Shown: positions 52,815 to 60,540 of the stretch, one piece after another
How positions within the stretch are numbered: the first letter of the stretch is position 1
How the letters are laid out: every line of letters begins with the position of its first letter
DNA from: UBA6918 sp040754425
Lineage (GTDB): Bacteria; Pseudomonadota; Gammaproteobacteria; Burkholderiales; Thiobacillaceae
Direction of reading: 5' to 3'
Assembly: GCA_040754425.1 (NCBI GenBank)
Contig: JBFMCR010000026.1
Location: 1-60,540, forward strand
Length of the DNA stretch: 60,540 nucleotides
Made by a program: the position numbers and the translations under genes
Notes under the pieces: model-generated
Told to the model about the DNA's origin: nothing
Database searches by the model: none
The model's input: only the letters and a program-made list of their open reading frames with translations

Positions 52815-52948
52815 GGCTACTCTCCTCTTGGGTTACAGGGTTTCCCGTTCGCTTGCGGGATGTTCGTATTCAAGCCCATGATTTAGACTGGTTCTAATAT
52901 TTCTTTTCTAAGCTTCCGATAGCTTTTGACTAAGCAGACCAAACAGCC
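52815..52948. promoter_or_regulatory. katG-oxyR divergent promoter region
   Basis: AT-rich gap. ATAG-N7-CTAA at 52919-52933 matches the OxyR half-motif ATAG-N7-CTAT in seven of eight fixed positions; further TA-rich blocks at about 10-bp spacing lie to its left (ttctaat, tttctaag). Suggests one OxyR tetramer site serving both genes. Confidence 0.5.
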
Positions 52949-53884
52949 ATGACGCTCACCGAACTCAAGTACGTCCTTGCCGTTGCGCGCGAGAAGCACT
53001 TCGGCCGCGCGGCCGAGGCCTGCCACGTATCGCAGCCGACCTTGTCGGTGGCGATCAGGAAGCTGGAGGAGGAACTGGGCGTCACCCTGTTCGAGCGCGG
53101 CGGCGGCGGCGAACTCAGTATTACGCCGGCAGGCGAGCGCGTGGCCGAGCAGGCCGCAAACATCTTCGAACTGGTGGACGGCATCAAGGATCTGGCCGCC
53201 AGCGCCCGCGACGATCTGCAGGGCCCGCTGAAGCTCGGCGCCATCTACACCATCGCGCCCTATCTCCTGCCGGAGCTGATTCCCCGGCTGCACGAGCGCG
53301 CGCCGCACATGCCGCTCTTGCTGGAAGAGAACTACACGCGGGTGCTGACGGAAAAGCTCAAGAAAGGCGAACTCGACGCCATGCTCGTCGCCACCCCGGT
53401 GGAAGACCCCGGCCTCCTCGCTCTGCCGCTCTACGAGGAGCCTTTCGTCGTCGCCGTGCCCGCCGACCACGCGTGGAAGAAAAGGAAGGCCGTAGACGGC
53501 GCGGAGCTGGAAAACGAAAACCTGCTGCTCCTGGGCAGCGGCCACTGCTTCCGCGACCAGGTGCTCAAGGTCTGCCCTGCGCTCAACCGCTCCGCCTCAG
53601 GCGGCCTGCAGAAAACCCTGGAAAGCTCCTCGCTCGAAACCATACGCCACATGGTGGCCTCGGGCATGGGCACCACGGTGCTGCCCTGCACCGCCACGCG
53701 ATTGCATACCTCGTCCGACAGCCTGCTCGTCTACCGCCCCTTCACCAGGCCCGCGCCCACGCGCGTGGTGAGCCTGGCCTGGCGCAAGAGCTTTCCGCGC
53801 CCGCGCGCCATCGAGGCCGTGCGCCAGGCGGTGATGGGCGCGAGCCTTGCCTGCGTGGACAAGATCCGCCCCGGCAAGCGCTAG
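52949..53884 (+). CDS. oxyR: Hydrogen peroxide-inducible activator OxyR
   Basis: LysR-family protein of 311 residues. The HTH is TELKYVLAVAREKHFGRAAE, then CHVSQPTLSVAIRKLE. The redox pair is in GSGHCFRDQVLKVC, the two cysteines nine residues apart as in OxyR. Activates katG and other peroxide-defence genes when oxidised. Its TAG stop is the first bases of a MITE-like element. Confidence 0.95.
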   Translation: MTLTELKYVLAVAREKHFGRAAEACHVSQPTLSVAIRKLEEELGVTLFERGGGGELSITPAGERVAEQAANIFELVDGIKDLAASARDDLQGPLKLGAIYTIAPYLLPELIPRLHERAPHMPLLLEENYTRVLTEKLKKGELDAMLVATPVEDPGLLALPLYEEPFVVAVPADHAWKKRKAVDGAELENENLLLLGSGHCFRDQVLKVCPALNRSASGGLQKTLESSSLETIRHMVASGMGTTVLPCTATRLHTSSDSLLVYRPFTRPAPTRVVSLAWRKSFPRPRAIEAVRQAVMGASLACVDKIRPGKR

Positions 53885-54046
53885 TGCAGTGTCTCGCAAA
53901 TGGCTTGACAGAATGAAACCGATGGATTTTTTCGCCAGGCAAGGCGCAACCCCGCAGTCATATTGAACATATGGCAAGGGGTTGCAACGCAGCATGGCGG
54001 AACAAGACGCGGTTTCATGTCGAGGTATTTGCAAGACACTGCACTA
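53882..54046. mobile_element. MITE-like element with 20-bp terminal inverted repeats
   Basis: TAGTGCAGTGTCTCGCAAAT and ATTTGCAAGACACTGCACTA are inverse with one mismatch. The 165-bp element also has inner complementary parts (gaatgaaaccg / cgcggtttcat; gcaaccccgc / aaggggttgc), so nearly the whole length can fold. It supplies the oxyR stop codon and ends 3 bp before the metR stop. No coding capacity. Confidence 0.85.
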
Positions 54047-54049
54047 GGC

Positions 54050-54976
54050 TCAATCCGCCGGGCGGATGCCGGGCAAACGCGCAAAACTCTCTTTCCGCAC
54101 GGTACTGACGAAGTCGCCAAGATAGGCGCGTGACGAATCGGCCTGGCGCATGGCGGCATGAAGTTCCGCCCACAAGCCGTGCCTGCCGATCGGCCGGGCG
54201 CTGACGTAGCCGCGTTCGAGGTAGGAGGCGACCGCCCATGCAGGCAGCGCGGCCAGGCCCCGGCGACTGGCGACCAGTTGCAGGATGGCCACGGTCAATT
54301 GCGCTTCGCGCCGGGGCGGCTGGATGCCCGCCGGCCTGAGCACGCGCCGGATCAAGTCCAGCCGCTCTTCCGGCACCGGATAGGCAATCAGCGTATCGTT
54401 CGCGAAATCCTTCGGGAGCAGGTATTTTTTCGCGGTCAGCGCATGATCGTTGGGCATCAGCGCCAGCATTTCGTACGCAAACAGCGGAACGAGGGCGACG
54501 CCTTTGCGCGGCGCCGCATCGGAGGTGATGACCACATCGGCCTGCCCTTCGTGCAAAAGCGCGACGGGATCGGCATGAAACCCGCCGAGCAAATCCAGCT
54601 CGATCCTGGGCCAGGCCACACGGAAGGCATCCATCGCCGGCATCAGCCAGTCATAGCAGGTGTGGCACTCCACCGCGATGCGCAATTCGCCCACGTCGCC
54701 ATCCCTGAACTTGGCCAGATCGCGCAAGGCCGACTCGACCCCGGGCAGGACGGCTTCGGCCAGTTGCAGAAGACGCTTGCCCGCCGGGGTGAACTGCGGC
54801 GGCCGCGAGCCGCGCTCGAGCAGGGCGAGCCCGAGCTGGTTTTCCAGCGCCTTAAGCTGATGCGAAACCGCGGACTGTGTCAGGTGCAGGCGCTCCGCGG
54901 CCGCCGTCAGCCCGCCGCTTTCGGCCAGCGCCTGCAACAGGCGCAGGTGGCGCAACTCGATATGAGAAATATTCAT
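54050..54976 (-). CDS. metR: LysR-type regulator MetR
   Basis: Protein of 308 residues: HTH HLRLLQALAESGGLTAAAER and LHLTQSAVSHQLKALE, then an effector domain with CHTCYDWLMPAMDAF, which is characteristic of MetR (homocysteine-responsive). Divergent from metE with a MetR-like box between them. Activates metE. Confidence 0.92.
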   Translation of the reverse strand: MNISHIELRHLRLLQALAESGGLTAAAERLHLTQSAVSHQLKALENQLGLALLERGSRPPQFTPAGKRLLQLAEAVLPGVESALRDLAKFRDGDVGELRIAVECHTCYDWLMPAMDAFRVAWPRIELDLLGGFHADPVALLHEGQADVVITSDAAPRKGVALVPLFAYEMLALMPNDHALTAKKYLLPKDFANDTLIAYPVPEERLDLIRRVLRPAGIQPPRREAQLTVAILQLVASRRGLAALPAWAVASYLERGYVSARPIGRHGLWAELHAAMRQADSSRAYLGDFVSTVRKESFARLPGIRPAD

Positions 54977-54984
54977 GCAAAAAA

Positions 54985-54997
54985 TGAAAACAATTCG
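54985..54997. promoter_or_regulatory. MetR box
   Basis: TGAAAACAATTCG matches TGAA-N5-TTCA in seven of eight fixed positions, in the 81-bp gap between metR and metE. A second partial copy (TTGATTCATGA) follows. Confidence 0.6.
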
Positions 54998-55057
54998 TTT
55001 GATTCATGATAATGCCTGCCGCATGATGCCGTCCACACCAACGTCGAGGACAAGAAA

Positions 55058-57382
55058 ATGCCAATTGCACATGTATTGGGCGTGCCGCGCATCGGCCCCA
55101 ACCGCGAACTGAAATTCGCCCTGGAAAAATTCTGGCGCGGCGAAATGGACGCCTCTGCACTGCACGCGACCGGGCGTGCCATCCGCCTGGAAAACTGGGA
55201 AAAACAGCGTGCGGCAGGGCTGGATTTCGTCACCGTGGGAGACTTCGCCTTTTACGACCAGATGCTCGACCACATTTTGCTGCTGGGCTGCGAGCCCGCA
55301 CGTTTCGGCTTTGCCGACGAGGATGCGCTGACGCGCGCCTTCGTCATGGCGCGCGGACAGGCGCGGGCGGAAAACCGGGATTGCGGCTGCGGCCGGCAGG
55401 GCGCAGCGCACAACGCCAGGGCGCTGGAAATGACCAAGTGGTTCGACACCAATTACCACTACCTGGTGCCGGAATTCTCGCAAGACACGGATTTCAGGCC
55501 GGGCGCGGAACGGCTGTTCGAGGAAATCGCGCAGGCGCAGGCGGCAGGCTTCAATCCCAAGCCGGTCCTGATCGGGCCGCTGACTTTCCTGTTTCTGGGC
55601 AAGGAAAAATCGGCCGGGTTCAACAAGCTCGAATTGCTCGACAGGCTGCTGCCGGTTTACGGCGGAATCCTCGCGCGCCTGAAAAAACAGGGCATCGAAT
55701 GGGTGCAGATCGACGAGCCGATCCTGAGCCTGGACCTGCCGGCCGAATGGCGCGCGGCCTTCGAGCGCGCCTACCATGCGCTCAACGGCGCCGGGCCGAA
55801 CATCCTGCTCGCCAGCTACTTTGGCCCGCTGCGCGACAACCTGCCGGTGGCGATCAGGCTGCCGGTGGCAGGATTGCATGTGGATGCCGTGCGCGCGAGC
55901 GAGGAACTGGCAACGGTGATCGACTGGCTGCCCATGCACAAGGTGCTGTCCGTCGGCGTGGTCGACGGGCGCAACGTCTGGAAGACCAACCTGGGGGCGA
56001 AGCTGGAACGCCTGCGCGGCCTGCACGAAAAACTGGGGCCGAGACTCTGGATCGCACCGTCCTGCTCGCTGCTGCACGTGCCGGCAAGCCTAGCCCCGGA
56101 AGACCGGCTCGACCCGGAAATCCGCAACTGGCTGGCCTTTGCCGACGAAAAGCTGGGCGAGATCGCGATTCTGAAAACCGCGCTCGAACACGGACGAGAA
56201 ACCGTGGCGGCCGCGCTCGCCGCCAATGCAGAGGCCGTAGAATCGCGCCGCAATTCGCCGCGCGTGCACGACGAAGCGGTCGCCGGGCGTGTCGCCGCCC
56301 TGCAGGAAAACGATGCGCACCGCGCCAGTGCTTATCGCGAACGCGAAAAGGCGCAGCAAGCCCGGCTTTGCCTGCCCGCCCTTCCCACCACCACCATAGG
56401 CTCGTTCCCGCAAACCCCGGAAATCCGCGCCGCGCGCGCCAGACACAAAAAGGGCGAACTGACCGACGCCGAATACCGGGCCGCGATGCGACGGGAAATC
56501 GAACTTGCGGTGCGCAGGCAGGAAGCCCTCGGGCTGGACGTGCTGGTGCACGGCGAGGCCGAACGCAACGACATGGTGGAATATTTCGGCGAACAGCTAG
56601 ACGGCTTCGCCCTGACCCGATACGGCTGGGTGCAAAGCTACGGTTCGCGCTGCGTCAAGCCGCCCATCATATACGGCGACGTATCGCGGCCCGCACCCAT
56701 GACGGTGGAATGGATCGCCTACGCGCAGTCGCTCACGCTAAAGCCCGTGAAGGGCATGCTGACCGGGCCGGTAACGATGCTGCAATGGTCGTTCGTGCGC
56801 GACGATCAGCCGCGCGAGCAGACCTGCCTGCAAATTGCGCTGGCCATCCGCGACGAAGTCCTCGATCTGGAAAAGGCCGGCATCGCCATCATCCAGATCG
56901 ACGAACCCGCCTACCGCGAAGGACTCCCGCTGCGCAAATCCGACTGGCAGCGTTACCTGGACTGGGCAAGCCGCGCCTTCAGGATCAGCGCATCCGGCGT
57001 GGCCGACGCCACGCAGATTCACACCCACATGTGCTATTCGGAATTCAACGACATCCTGCCCGCCATCGCCGCCATGGACGCAGACGTCATCACCATCGAG
57101 ACCAGCCGCTCGGACATGGAATTGCTGCACGGCTTCGGCAAATTCCGCTACCCGAACGCAATCGGTCCCGGCGTCTACGACATTCACAGCCCGCGGGTGC
57201 CGACCACCGGGGAAATCCGGCAACTGCTGGAAAAAGCCGCCGCCGTCATTCCCCCGGACAGACTCTGGGTCAACCCCGATTGCGGCCTGAAGACCCGCGG
57301 CTGGCCCGAAACCGAAGCGGCCCTGGCCAACATGGTCGCGGCCGCCAGGCAGTTGCGCGCATCAGTCGCCGGCTCGGCCTGA
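55058..57382 (+). CDS. metE: Cobalamin-independent methionine synthase MetE
   Basis: Protein of 774 residues, the normal two-barrel size. Zinc ligands are in IHTHMCYSEFNDI (His and Cys), the Glu after it, and VNPDCGLKTRGW (Cys). Other landmarks are TTTIGSFPQTPEIRAAR and VHGEAERNDMVEYFGEQL. Transfers the methyl group from methyltetrahydropteroyl-triglutamate to homocysteine. Divergent from metR. A GC-rich hairpin (gccctctcccgcggggaaag, near 57412) follows the stop. Confidence 0.97.
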   Translation: MPIAHVLGVPRIGPNRELKFALEKFWRGEMDASALHATGRAIRLENWEKQRAAGLDFVTVGDFAFYDQMLDHILLLGCEPARFGFADEDALTRAFVMARGQARAENRDCGCGRQGAAHNARALEMTKWFDTNYHYLVPEFSQDTDFRPGAERLFEEIAQAQAAGFNPKPVLIGPLTFLFLGKEKSAGFNKLELLDRLLPVYGGILARLKKQGIEWVQIDEPILSLDLPAEWRAAFERAYHALNGAGPNILLASYFGPLRDNLPVAIRLPVAGLHVDAVRASEELATVIDWLPMHKVLSVGVVDGRNVWKTNLGAKLERLRGLHEKLGPRLWIAPSCSLLHVPASLAPEDRLDPEIRNWLAFADEKLGEIAILKTALEHGRETVAAALAANAEAVESRRNSPRVHDEAVAGRVAALQENDAHRASAYREREKAQQARLCLPALPTTTIGSFPQTPEIRAARARHKKGELTDAEYRAAMRREIELAVRRQEALGLDVLVHGEAERNDMVEYFGEQLDGFALTRYGWVQSYGSRCVKPPIIYGDVSRPAPMTVEWIAYAQSLTLKPVKGMLTGPVTMLQWSFVRDDQPREQTCLQIALAIRDEVLDLEKAGIAIIQIDEPAYREGLPLRKSDWQRYLDWASRAFRISASGVADATQIHTHMCYSEFNDILPAIAAMDADVITIETSRSDMELLHGFGKFRYPNAIGPGVYDIHSPRVPTTGEIRQLLEKAAAVIPPDRLWVNPDCGLKTRGWPETEAALANMVAAARQLRASVAGSA

Positions 57383-57501
57383 TCCCGTCATCGATCCGAA
57401 ACGAATGCCCCCGCCCTCTCCCGCGGGGAAAGGGCAACTGAGGGCATGCGTGGGGATATCCTCGAAAAGTCCGACTTTAGTCGGGAACGTAGTCACCAAT
57501 T

Positions 57502-57576
57502 GCCAGGGGCAGGCCCGTGTAGGGTATACCAGCCGGAAAGGTGGCGCGCCCCAGGTATTGCTTGAATCCGCGTGCG
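57502..57576 (-). pseudogene. 75-bp fragment of cas2 on the far side of the array
   Basis: Identical to 58650-58724 (inside the cas2 gene at 58616) except for three bases. On the minus strand it reads ARGFKQYLGRATFPAGI and YTGLPLA, matching the C-terminal part of that Cas2. Flanking sequence on both sides is unrelated, and the last eleven codons of cas2 are missing. It lies 37 bp before the first CRISPR repeat. Confidence 0.9.
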
Positions 57577-57613
57577 TTATTGCAAGACCTGACCCCGTTT
57601 CGTTTTCCCCTGG

Positions 57614-58548
57614 GTCTTAATCCCTTTCGTTTCAGGGCGTGTGTCGATCAAACTGCGCCGCGTGATGTCTACCCGCGCCATGAGTCTTAATCCCTTTCGT
57701 TTCAGGGCGTGTGTCGATCACCGTGGTCCCCGCAAAGGATGTCAAGGCCCTAAAGTCTTAATCCCTTTCGTTTCAGGGCGTGTGTCGATCATCAATTTGA
57801 CGCAACACCAGGCGACCTCAGAGGTCTTAATCCCTTTCGTTTCAGGGCGTGTGTCGATCGGCTCTTTGGCCGTCATCACGCAGGCAGAATCGTCTTAATC
57901 CCTTTCGTTTCAGGGCGTGTGTCGATCGAAATGAAAAGCGTAATTTTTCAAACCGTGTCCGTCTTAATCCCTTTCGTTTCAGGGCGTGTGTCGATCTGCC
58001 TCAGGGGCCGAAATCCCGGTGTTTTACCGGTCTTAATCCCTTTCGTTTCAGGGCGTGTGTCGATCGAGCAAGGCATACGAGATTTTTGACGAGGCGTTGT
58101 CTTAATCCCTTTCGTTTCAGGGCGTGTGTCGATCGGCTCTGACGTTCGACGCCATCCCGAGCAGTCGGGGTCTTAATCCCTTTCGTTTCAGGGCGTGTGT
58201 CGATCTGCGGCCGGGTGCTGGGATTTTGGGAAATGAAATGTCTTAATCCCTTTCGTTTCAGGGCGTGTGTCGATCGAACAATTCGCTTGCCCCTAGCCGC
58301 TTGCCCCGTCTTAATCCCTTTCGTTTCAGGGCGTGTGTCGATCGATTTAAATCATGGATATGCGCAATCTTAGCGGGTCTTAATCCCTTTCGTTTCAGGG
58401 CGTGTGTCGATCAGTAGATAGGCGCAAGCCACTGGAACATCATTGTCTTAATCCCTTTCGTTTCAGGGCGTGTGTCGATCAAGCTGTTTACAGAAAAGGA
58501 ATGCTCATGTGCGTCTTAATCCCTTTCGTTTCAGGGCGTGTGTCGATC
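57614..58548 (-). CRISPR. CRISPR array, 14 repeats and 13 spacers
   Basis: 36-bp repeat (plus strand begins GTCTTAATCCCTTTCG and ends GGGCGTGTGTCGATC), all 14 copies apparently identical; first copy 57614-57649, last 58513-58548. Spacers are 32-35 bp and all different. On the minus strand, the direction of the cas genes, the repeat ends in GGGATTAAGAC, so a crRNA 5' tag of ATTAAGAC is expected, similar to the ATTGAAAC/G tags of type I and III systems. Strand choice is inference. Confidence 0.97.
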
Positions 58549-58615
58549 CGCGGTCGCTGAATTTTCCTTGCAAATCAAAATGCTATTCCTTGCATTAGCC
58601 GGTTTCGACATTTCT
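58549..58615 (-). promoter_or_regulatory. Putative CRISPR leader
   Basis: 67 bp, AT-rich relative to surroundings (aaattttccttgcaaatcaa on the plus strand begins ...gaattttccttgcaaatc), between the array and the stop of cas2. The only non-coding space on the cas side, so the leader probably lies here and extends into the cas2 end. Confidence 0.4.
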
Positions 58616-58927
58616 TCAGACTTGCCTTTCGTTCCACTGCTCCTGCCAGGCCAGGGGCAGGTCCGTGTAGTGTATACCAGCCGGAAAGGTGGCGCGCCCC
58701 AGGTGTTGCTTGAATCCGCGTGCGGGCAAGGGATAACAGCGCAGGTCGTCGGTCTTGTCGTCGATGAGTCCTGCCAGGTCTGAAAGATAGCGTACCGCCT
58801 TGCGCGGATCGCATGTCAGCCAGAAGACGCTGTATTCGATGGGTACGGCTATCTTGCACAGGGCTCGGTGGACACGTCCGAGCCGGCGCGGGTGGGTGAT
58901 GTCGTAGGCGACGATGTAGTCGGCCAT
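58616..58927 (-). CDS. cas2: CRISPR-associated protein Cas2 (copy next to array)
   Basis: Protein of 103 residues, ferredoxin-like fold: MADYIVAYDITHPRRLGRVH with the conserved Asp, EYSVFWLTCD, and LRCYPLPARGF. Forms the Cas1-Cas2 integration complex. It starts 3 bp after the cas1 stop. A different cas2 is found on the other side of cas1, so this locus has two. Confidence 0.95.
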   Translation of the reverse strand: MADYIVAYDITHPRRLGRVHRALCKIAVPIEYSVFWLTCDPRKAVRYLSDLAGLIDDKTDDLRCYPLPARGFKQHLGRATFPAGIHYTDLPLAWQEQWNERQV

Positions 58928-58930
58928 GCC

Positions 58931-59932
58931 TCATGCGGGGCGTATGACGTCTTCGGGCAGTTCGCCGTCGTCAAAGCCCTGGCCCTCCCCGGCCTCGGCT
59001 TCGGGATAGATCACGCGCAGAATGTCGCGGCACTGTTCTTGCAGGTCGCGGCGCAGGCGCTCGGCCTGGGTTTCCCACTCCTGATAGAAGCGGGTGCGGC
59101 CGGCCTTGCCGAGGAGGCAGCCGGTCTGGGTACTGGTGCTGAAGTCGTCAGCACGCAGTACCTGCTTGTTGAAAAGGCCAAGCACCCAGCGTTCGATGTC
59201 GGGACGCAGGGCTTCAATGAGGTCGCTGGCGAGGGAGTCGCGGCCATAACTGGGTTGATGATAAAAGCCCAGGGCGGGGTCCAGTCCGGCCGCATGCGCG
59301 GCCAGGACGGCTTCGGCATCGAGCAGGGTGTAGGCGAGCGAAAGGACGGCATTGACGGGGTCGCGCGGCGGGCGCCGGTTGCGCCCCTTGAAACCGAGGC
59401 TTGGCGGCACGAGGGCGCCAAAGGCGGTGAAATACAGGTTGGCGGCAAAGCCTTCCACCCCGCGCAGGGAGGCAAGGTCTGGCTGGTCGTCCAGACGTTT
59501 GAGCATGCCGGATATGCCGGTGACGGCGCGGTTGAGTTCGTAGCGCGCGTCGTGCCGGCTTTCGAGCTTTGCGGCAAGAAGGTCGCACTGGGCGGCGAGC
59601 TTTTTCCGGACGATGTTTCTGGCGATGGCCAGGCAAACCGCGGGGTCGAGCGCGGCCCGGTATTGGGCTAGCCGCCTCGCGGCGTCCTTGTGCCGGCGCG
59701 GCAGGAAAAGGCTGGGCTCGCGCTTGCGGCCGTCGAGAACGATGAGGCCGATGCCGCGCGCGCCAAGCCGGCCGAGCAGGCTGGTATCGACGGCGACATT
59801 GCCCCGCACGATGATGCGCTCCAGGGGGCCCAGCGGCACGGTGCCGATGCGTTCGCCGTTCTCGAAGAACACGAGGGCCTCGGCGTCGAGGTCGAGGCGA
59901 ACGTGTTTGCGGTCGATGTAAAGGGTGCCCAT
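58931..59932 (-). CDS. cas1: CRISPR-associated endonuclease Cas1
   Basis: Integrase of 333 residues. Catalytic residues are the Glu in LRGVEGFAANLYF, the His in GFYHQPSYGRDSLA and the acidic residue in SDLIEALRP. N-terminal beta domain (GTLYIDRKHVRLDLDAEALV) is complete. The C-terminal 25 residues are acidic. Interference genes are not in the window, so the subtype cannot be set; the repeat end hints at type III or I. Confidence 0.96.
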   Translation of the reverse strand: MGTLYIDRKHVRLDLDAEALVFFENGERIGTVPLGPLERIIVRGNVAVDTSLLGRLGARGIGLIVLDGRKREPSLFLPRRHKDAARRLAQYRAALDPAVCLAIARNIVRKKLAAQCDLLAAKLESRHDARYELNRAVTGISGMLKRLDDQPDLASLRGVEGFAANLYFTAFGALVPPSLGFKGRNRRPPRDPVNAVLSLAYTLLDAEAVLAAHAAGLDPALGFYHQPSYGRDSLASDLIEALRPDIERWVLGLFNKQVLRADDFSTSTQTGCLLGKAGRTRFYQEWETQAERLRRDLQEQCRDILRVIYPEAEAGEGQGFDDGELPEDVIRPA

Positions 59933-59938
59933 GTGCGT

Positions 59939-60223
59939 TCAGAAGATGGCAAATACGGGCTTGGTCGCGCGGGTGGCACGGCCGAACAGGCGCGGCTGCA
60001 TGCGCGGATCGAGTTGCAGGACGTGGACGCGGTCTTCGCCGTCATCGATGAGAGCGGACAGTTCGGCAAGGACGTGGCGACGCTCGGCCGGCGTGAGCCA
60101 GCATTCACAGAAGGATTTCTGGCCGGCGGCTTTCCAGCCTTTCATGTAGCGAATGACACGCGCCAGACGCCTGGGGTCGGCAATGTCGTAGGCGATGAGG
60201 TAGAGGTCGCGGGAGGGGCTCAT
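59939..60223 (-). CDS. cas2: Second Cas2
   Basis: Protein of 94 residues from the ATG at 60223 (MSPSRDLYLIAYDIADPRRL). Cas2 hallmarks: first strand with the conserved Asp, RRLARVIRYMKGWKAAGQKS, and CECWLTPAERRHVLAELSAL. It is clearly different in sequence from the Cas2 at 58616 (only the core motifs are shared). Located 6 bp before cas1 on the same strand. Upstream there are only dispersed repeats, no cas effector genes. Confidence 0.93.
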   Translation of the reverse strand: MSPSRDLYLIAYDIADPRRLARVIRYMKGWKAAGQKSFCECWLTPAERRHVLAELSALIDDGEDRVHVLQLDPRMQPRLFGRATRATKPVFAIF

Positions 60224-60331
60224 GGGCGTTGAGCGTGGTTTCGATGTATGCACTGTAAGCGTTTTCTGCCGGGCCGGCCGGAACGGCAAGCTTGCGGCGA
60301 TGGGGGTGTGCGGTAATCTCAGCGGGCACTG

Positions 60332-60540
60332 GATTGCTTCGTCGCTACGCTCCTCGCAATGACGCAGTTGGCATTGATGCGGCTGTCATTGATGCGGCCG
60401 TCACTGCGAGCGCAGCGAAGCAATCTGTCTCGCCTCGGCGGGCGCTGTCATTGCGAGCGTAGCGAAGCAATCTCGATTTCCCATGCGTAAGATTGCTTCG
60501 TCGCTATGCTCCTCGCAATGACGCAGTTGGCATTGATGCG
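60332..60540. repeat. Cluster of dispersed-type repeats at the window end
   Basis: Two direct copies of a 50-bp unit (60332-60381 and 60491-60540, one mismatch; begin GATTGCTTCGTCGCTA) flank two inverted copies of its core (TCACTGCGAGCGCAGCGAAG at 60401 and TCATTGCGAGCGTAGCGAAG at 60448). The type is common between genes in many bacteria. Continues beyond the window; no gene seen in 60224-60540. Confidence 0.85.

Noticed and set aside
54977..55057. Riboswitch in front of metE
   Set aside because: Only 81 bp, no SAM or cobalamin riboswitch-like structure; a MetR box explains control.
57641..58142. Open frames running through the CRISPR repeats
   Set aside because: Periodic translation of the 36-bp repeat; not genes.

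Overview
The window is 60.5 kb of GC-rich bacterial chromosome. Gene content and protein style point to a betaproteobacterium, probably a Rhodocyclales/Nitrosomonadales-type environmental organism: DksA, FolD, TruB-RpsO-Pnp, OxyR/KatG, LutABC, NrtABD-NirBD-NasA, a possible DsrS-type protein and a DsrC-like protein. The taxonomic call is inference from gene families, not from a marker comparison.

Layout. 1-4.7 kb: the end of a VWA-domain gene and a run of small conserved genes (possible DsrS, S24-type peptidase, a Sfum_1244-like protein). 4.7-9 kb: a Nudix hydrolase, a NarX/NarL-like two-component pair, a small winged-helix protein and a NYN/OST-HTH RNA-binding protein. 9-15.4 kb: housekeeping genes truB, rpsO, pnp, dksA, a CbbY-like phosphatase and folD. 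15.5-16.6 kb: three tRNAs (Pro, Arg, His) followed by small accessory ORFs. 16.7-36.4 kb: a nitrogen-assimilation region holding an ANTAR antiterminator (NasT-like), an unusual five-gene redox operon, the nrtABD-nirBD-nasA operon, a DsrC-like protein with its LysR regulator, and an HPP-family candidate nitrite transporter. 36.4-40.3 kb: a small defence/toxin-antitoxin island, partly decayed. 40.3-57.4 kb: patatin, a globin-coupled c-di-GMP enzyme, a GIY-YIG protein with a sigma-54-like middle region, lutABC, ZIP transporter, katG/oxyR and metR/metE. 57.5-60.2 kb: a 14-repeat CRISPR array with cas2-cas1-cas2. Both window ends cut into larger structures.

The most interesting part is 16.7-33.6 kb. 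Three sigma-54 (-24/-12) promoters (16800, 19196, 24409) each have an NtrC-like dyad upstream. In the last two the dyad lies at exactly the same distance from the promoter, and each is followed by an ANTAR-type hairpin with a hexaloop (A at 1, G at 4) and an intrinsic terminator. One drives nrtA-nrtB-nrtD-nirB-nirD-nasA. The other drives an operon (19343-24167) encoding a NirB-like FAD/[2Fe-2S] reductase fused to a five-helix membrane domain with two H-x13-H pairs, a membrane-anchored cytochrome c with 10-11 heme sites, a Tll0287-like heme protein, a small cytochrome c and a globin. The simplest reading is a trans-membrane electron conduit from NAD(P)H to periplasmic hemes that is expressed as part of the nitrate-assimilation regulon. 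I do not recognise a named system with this composition.

A second theme is a family of nine intergenic imperfect hairpins with purine-rich 5' arms and pyrimidine-rich 3' arms, placed just after stop codons and often between genes of one operon. Their architecture is kept while their sequence drifts. Other oddities are two MITE-like elements, a tetranucleotide repeat in front of the c-di-GMP gene, a one-base frameshift in a PIN-type toxin, and a duplicated 75-bp piece of cas2 on the far side of the CRISPR array.
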